A stretch of 64,000 nt of DNA from an uncultured Nocardioides sp. (GTDB lineage: Bacteria > Actinomycetota > Actinomycetes > Propionibacteriales > Nocardioidaceae): contig NZ_CANKZF010000001.1 of the NCBI RefSeq assembly GCF_947488515.1, positions 496,001-560,000 of the forward strand, in the 5' to 3' direction. Position 1 is the stretch's first letter. Every line of letters begins with the position of its first letter. Under the pieces are notes generated by a model. That model saw only the letters and a program-made list of their open reading frames with translations, ran no database searches and was not told the origin of the DNA. Position numbers and translations under genes: made by a program. This document shows positions 63,625-64,000 of this stretch, piece by piece.

Positions 63625-64000
63625 CTGTCCTCCTCGGTGGTGCTGTCCGGCGTGGGGCCGAGACTAGCCACCTCTGCCCCCGGGACCGGCTCGAGACCCG
63701 CCGCGCGCCGCACGTTGACGAACCGCATCCGGTGGAGCGGGCACGGACCGTGCTGCGCCAGGGCCGCTTCGTGGTCGGCGGTGATGTAGCCCTTGTGGGT
63801 GCGGAAGTCGTAGTCGGGCCACTCGTCGTGGAGCCCGACCATCAACCGGTCGCGGGTCACCTTGGCGATGACCGAGGCTGCGGCGATGCACGCGGCGACC
63901 CGGTCGCCCTTCCAGACCGCGAGGCCGGGGACACCGAGACCGTCGACGGGGAACCCGTCGGTGAGGACGTACGACGGCCGCGTCCCGAGGCGGGCGACCG
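63621..64000 (-). CDS. rnhB: Ribonuclease HII (5' end beyond the window)
   Basis: The C-terminal ~125 residues. AAASVIAKVTRDRLM and the downstream YDFRTHKGYITADHEAAL are typical. It removes ribonucleotides from DNA and RNA primers. The remaining N-terminal part, with the first catalytic Asp, lies outside the window. Confidence 0.93.
   Translation of the reverse strand, partial: VARLGTRPSYVLTDGFPVDGLGVPGLAVWKGDRVAACIAAASVIAKVTRDRLMVGLHDEWPDYDFRTHKGYITADHEAALAQHGPCPLHRMRFVNVRRAAGLEPVPGAEVASLGPTPDSTTEEDR

Overview
The window is a high-GC chromosomal segment of an actinobacterium, most likely Nocardioides or a close relative (Propionibacteriales). The reasons are the gene order (dapB, M16 peptidase, pnp, rpsO, ribF, truB, rbfA, infB, ylxR, nusA, rimP, proS, ispG, rseP, dxr, rlmN, cdsA, frr, pyrH, tsf, rpsB, xerC, dprA, comM, yraN, DUF2469, rnhB), actinobacterial marker families (YlxR, DUF2469, DUF6458-like, DUF4439), frequent GTG starts, and many starts with a TANNNT box only 6-7 nt upstream, the mark of leaderless mRNAs. 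The species call is inference. No tRNA, rRNA, CRISPR array, insertion sequence or prophage was found.

Layout. (1) 1-1036: the end of an azlC/azlD branched-chain amino-acid exporter pair. (2) 1073-6662: dapB, a small methyltransferase, an M16 peptidase, pnp and rpsO. (3) 6872-19432: an accessory block of a DUF6458-like membrane protein, an orphan molybdopterin oxidoreductase, a mannitol-type PTS (EIIA, EIICB) with an unusually long zinc-type dehydrogenase, then a fructose PTS locus (EI, DeoR-type regulator, 1-phosphofructokinase, EIIABC, HPr). It sits between rpsO and ribF, which are usually adjacent. (4) 19530-31581: a membrane protein, ribF, truB, rbfA, infB, ylxR, nusA, rimP, a Tat-type lipoprotein with a ferritin-like partner, a HAD hydrolase and proS. 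(5) 31706-38132: a second accessory block inside the conserved proS-acetyltransferase-ispG order. It carries a secreted beta-propeller-like protein, five tandem palindromic repeats, and a divergent/convergent module of TPR-CHAT protease, cytoplasmic subtilisin-like protease, small beta-domain protein and sigma factor. (6) 38220-42918: GNAT acetyltransferase, ispG, rseP-type protease, dxr. (7) 42945-50854: a third accessory block between dxr and rlmN (TPR membrane protein, TPR-AAA+ ATPase, acyl-CoA-synthetase fragment, secreted M1 peptidase, RIO-type kinase with two small upstream ORFs, LOG-family protein, glycosyltransferase). (8) 50972-57849: rlmN, a small membrane protein, an RmlD-like reductase, cdsA, frr, pyrH, tsf, rpsB. 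(9) 58292-64000: M23-like protein, xerC, dprA, comM, yraN, DUF2469 and the 3' part of rnhB.

How the genes work together. The housekeeping genes serve translation (rpsO, rpsB, tsf, frr, infB, rimP, nusA, rbfA, truB, proS, rlmN), RNA turnover (pnp), lysine/peptidoglycan precursors (dapB), flavin supply (ribF), isoprenoid synthesis (dxr, ispG), phospholipid synthesis (cdsA) and DNA processing (xerC, dprA, comM, rnhB). The PTS block holds a complete phosphorelay from EI and HPr to two sugar permeases, with repeat motifs overlapping promoters that look like regulator operators. The most interesting candidate system is 33108-38132: two different intracellular proteases (a caspase-like CHAT protein fused to TPRs and a subtilase with no signal peptide) beside their own sigma factor and a small unknown protein. 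This looks like a regulated proteolytic signalling or conflict system. The window also holds at least four kinds of palindromic intergenic repeat.
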